From: Devosia faecipullorum
GTDB taxonomy: Bacteria > Pseudomonadota > Alphaproteobacteria > Rhizobiales > Devosiaceae
NCBI RefSeq assembly: GCF_015158295.1
Contig: NZ_JACDXV010000001.1
Location: 1,101,897-1,165,896, forward strand
Reading direction: 5' to 3'
Length of the DNA stretch: 64,000 nt
How positions within the stretch are numbered: the first letter of the stretch is position 1; the number at the start of each line of letters is the position of its first letter. A program made the position numbers and the translations under genes. Positions 63,041 through 64,000 of the stretch are shown here, piece after piece. The notes beneath the pieces were generated by a model. The model was not told where the DNA came from. It was given only the letters and a program-made list of their open reading frames with translations, and searched no databases.

Positions 63041-63844
63041 CTACAATGCGGCTCGCACGAGGCGCCATTGGCCGCTATCGCCATCGACGACCTTGCCGTC
63101 CTGCCTGAGCTTGAGCAAATGCGCCTCGACAATGCCCCGCCCGGCTGAAAAAGTCTCGTCTTCCTGCGGGTAGAATTGCGCCGTCAACCCATCGAGCGTG
63201 GCGCTGGCCAAGGCCAGCCGCGCGAGAATTTTCTGCTCACGATGGCGGCGGCGGGCCAGCAGATCGGCCAGCCGCGCCGCGGGGCTGATGACGGGCGGGC
63301 CATGGCCGGGAAGATAGAGGCTTTCGCGGCGGCGCTGCAGCTTTTCAATGCTGGCCATGTAATCGGCCATGTCGCCATGCGGCGGCCTGACCAGCGAACT
63401 GGCCCAGTCCATGACATGATCACCGCTGAAGAGGATCGCCCCGGACCAGGAAAAGCACAGGTGATCGCGGGCATGGCCCGGCGTGAAAACCGCCGTCAGC
63501 GATCCCACGCGATCCCCGTCGCCAAGCCCGATGTCGGGGGTGAATTCCCGCACCATCGGCTGGCGATAGCCATAGACCGGAGCCCCCGTCCGCGCCGAGA
63601 GGGCCCGGGCCGCGCCGGCATGGTCCAGATGGGTATGGGTGTTGAGAATACGGCGAATGGGCCCGCCGGCCTGGGTCAGAATGGCGTCGACATGCTCCTC
63701 GAGCGCCGGCCCCGCATCGATTACGGTCATGCCGTCCGGTTCGCGGAGGAAATATGTATTGGTCCCGTCATGGGTGCCCGGCCCGCCATTGGGTGCAACC
63801 AGCCGCCCGATCCGGGCAATGATCGTTTCGATCCGTCTCATCAT
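63041..63844 (-). CDS. MBL-fold metallo-hydrolase (LACTB2/glyoxalase II-like)
   Basis: A 267-aa metallo-beta-lactamase-fold hydrolase. The metal motif THTHLDHAG has His70, His72, Asp74 and His75. Further ligands are in FTPGHARDH and FSGDHVMDW, and YLPGHGPPV follows. The C-terminal winged-helix-like segment (residues about 185-267, QKILARLALASATLDGLTAQFY) is the LACTB2-type extension. Substrate unknown; related proteins act as thioesterases, ribonucleases or lactonases. ATG at 63842-63844. Confidence 0.9.
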   Translation of the reverse strand: MMRRIETIIARIGRLVAPNGGPGTHDGTNTYFLREPDGMTVIDAGPALEEHVDAILTQAGGPIRRILNTHTHLDHAGAARALSARTGAPVYGYRQPMVREFTPDIGLGDGDRVGSLTAVFTPGHARDHLCFSWSGAILFSGDHVMDWASSLVRPPHGDMADYMASIEKLQRRRESLYLPGHGPPVISPAARLADLLARRRHREQKILARLALASATLDGLTAQFYPQEDETFSAGRGIVEAHLLKLRQDGKVVDGDSGQWRLVRAAL

Positions 63845-63947
63845 CGGCCCTGGCGCGGCGCCCTTTCGGTGGCTGTCCGTCGTCAGATCATTTGGCGCAG
63901 TTTGGGTCTTGGATTAGCGGAGTATCGGCCTCGTCTTTGGGTTGATG

Positions 63948-64000
63948 TTATGCGGCGAGCTTGCGGTGCTGCAAGCGCCGATGCTGGATGGTTTGTCGTT
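63948..64000 (-). mobile_element. 3' end of a probable transposase gene, cut by the window edge
   Basis: The minus strand ends with 16 codons, RQTIQHRRLQHRKLAA, followed by TAA at 63948-63950. The Arg/Gln/His-rich tail looks like the C-terminus of an integrase-core (IS481/IS3-like) transposase; this recognition is from memory. Only 53 bp are present and no terminal inverted repeat could be confirmed. If right, an insertion sequence begins just upstream of the MBL-fold gene. Confidence 0.45.

Overview
The window is GC-rich DNA from an alphaproteobacterium, most likely Hyphomicrobiales and plausibly a Devosia-like member. The evidence is the mdh-sucC-sucD-sucA-odhB gene order, an Omp19-type lipoprotein, a yejABEF transporter, TRAP and sugar ABC clusters, and families of short palindromic intergenic repeats. 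Taxonomy is inferred; no rRNA or tRNA gene is visible.

Positions 1-9900 are mostly housekeeping on the minus strand: odhB (cut by the left edge), sucA, sucD, a small secreted protein of unknown function, sucC, mdh, zapE, an Inh/Omp19-like lipoprotein and a small DUF2007-like protein. Positions 10136-15853 are a plus-strand yejBEFA peptide/microcin C-type ABC operon. Positions 15990-25595 hold tamB and tamA (outer-membrane assembly) behind macB and macA (efflux), all minus strand. Positions 25756-30747 hold a short-chain dehydrogenase, a two-component pair and fabV. Positions 30918-33718 hold epmB and epmA divergent from efp, a complete EF-P lysylation module. Positions 33811-36443 hold a DUF892 ferritin-like protein, a CE7 acetyl esterase and a nucleoside hydrolase.

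The most striking region is 36588-42350. A tightly packed plus-strand operon encodes F420-dependent glucose-6-phosphate dehydrogenase (fgd), F420-0:gamma-glutamyl ligase (cofE) and a FecCD/BtuCDF-type ABC importer. It is followed by a separately promoted LLM-family, probably F420-dependent oxidoreductase. This layout matches the actinobacterial cassette proposed for uptake of F420-0. No genes for making the deazaflavin core are present here. I read it as an F420 scavenge, finish, reduce and use system in an alphaproteobacterium. A nearly identical 18-bp palindrome lies upstream of both fgd and the LLM gene, pointing to one shared regulator.

Positions 42331-51339 hold an RpiR regulator divergent from an N-formylglutamate amidohydrolase homologue, a TRAP transporter, a glutamine-synthetase-family ligase, an aldehyde dehydrogenase and an iron-type alcohol dehydrogenase. 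Together these could form a gamma-glutamylation route for an amino alcohol or amine. Positions 51364-62526 are a LacI-controlled carbohydrate locus: sugar ABC transporter, CehA-type PHP hydrolase, TIM-barrel isomerase and Gfo/Idh/MocA oxidoreductase on the minus strand, with lacI and a GH38-like/DUF5054 hydrolase on the plus strand. Twin LacI-type operators sit in the divergent promoter region. The right end holds an MBL-fold hydrolase, one or two doubtful small ORFs, and the 3' tail of a probable transposase running off the edge.
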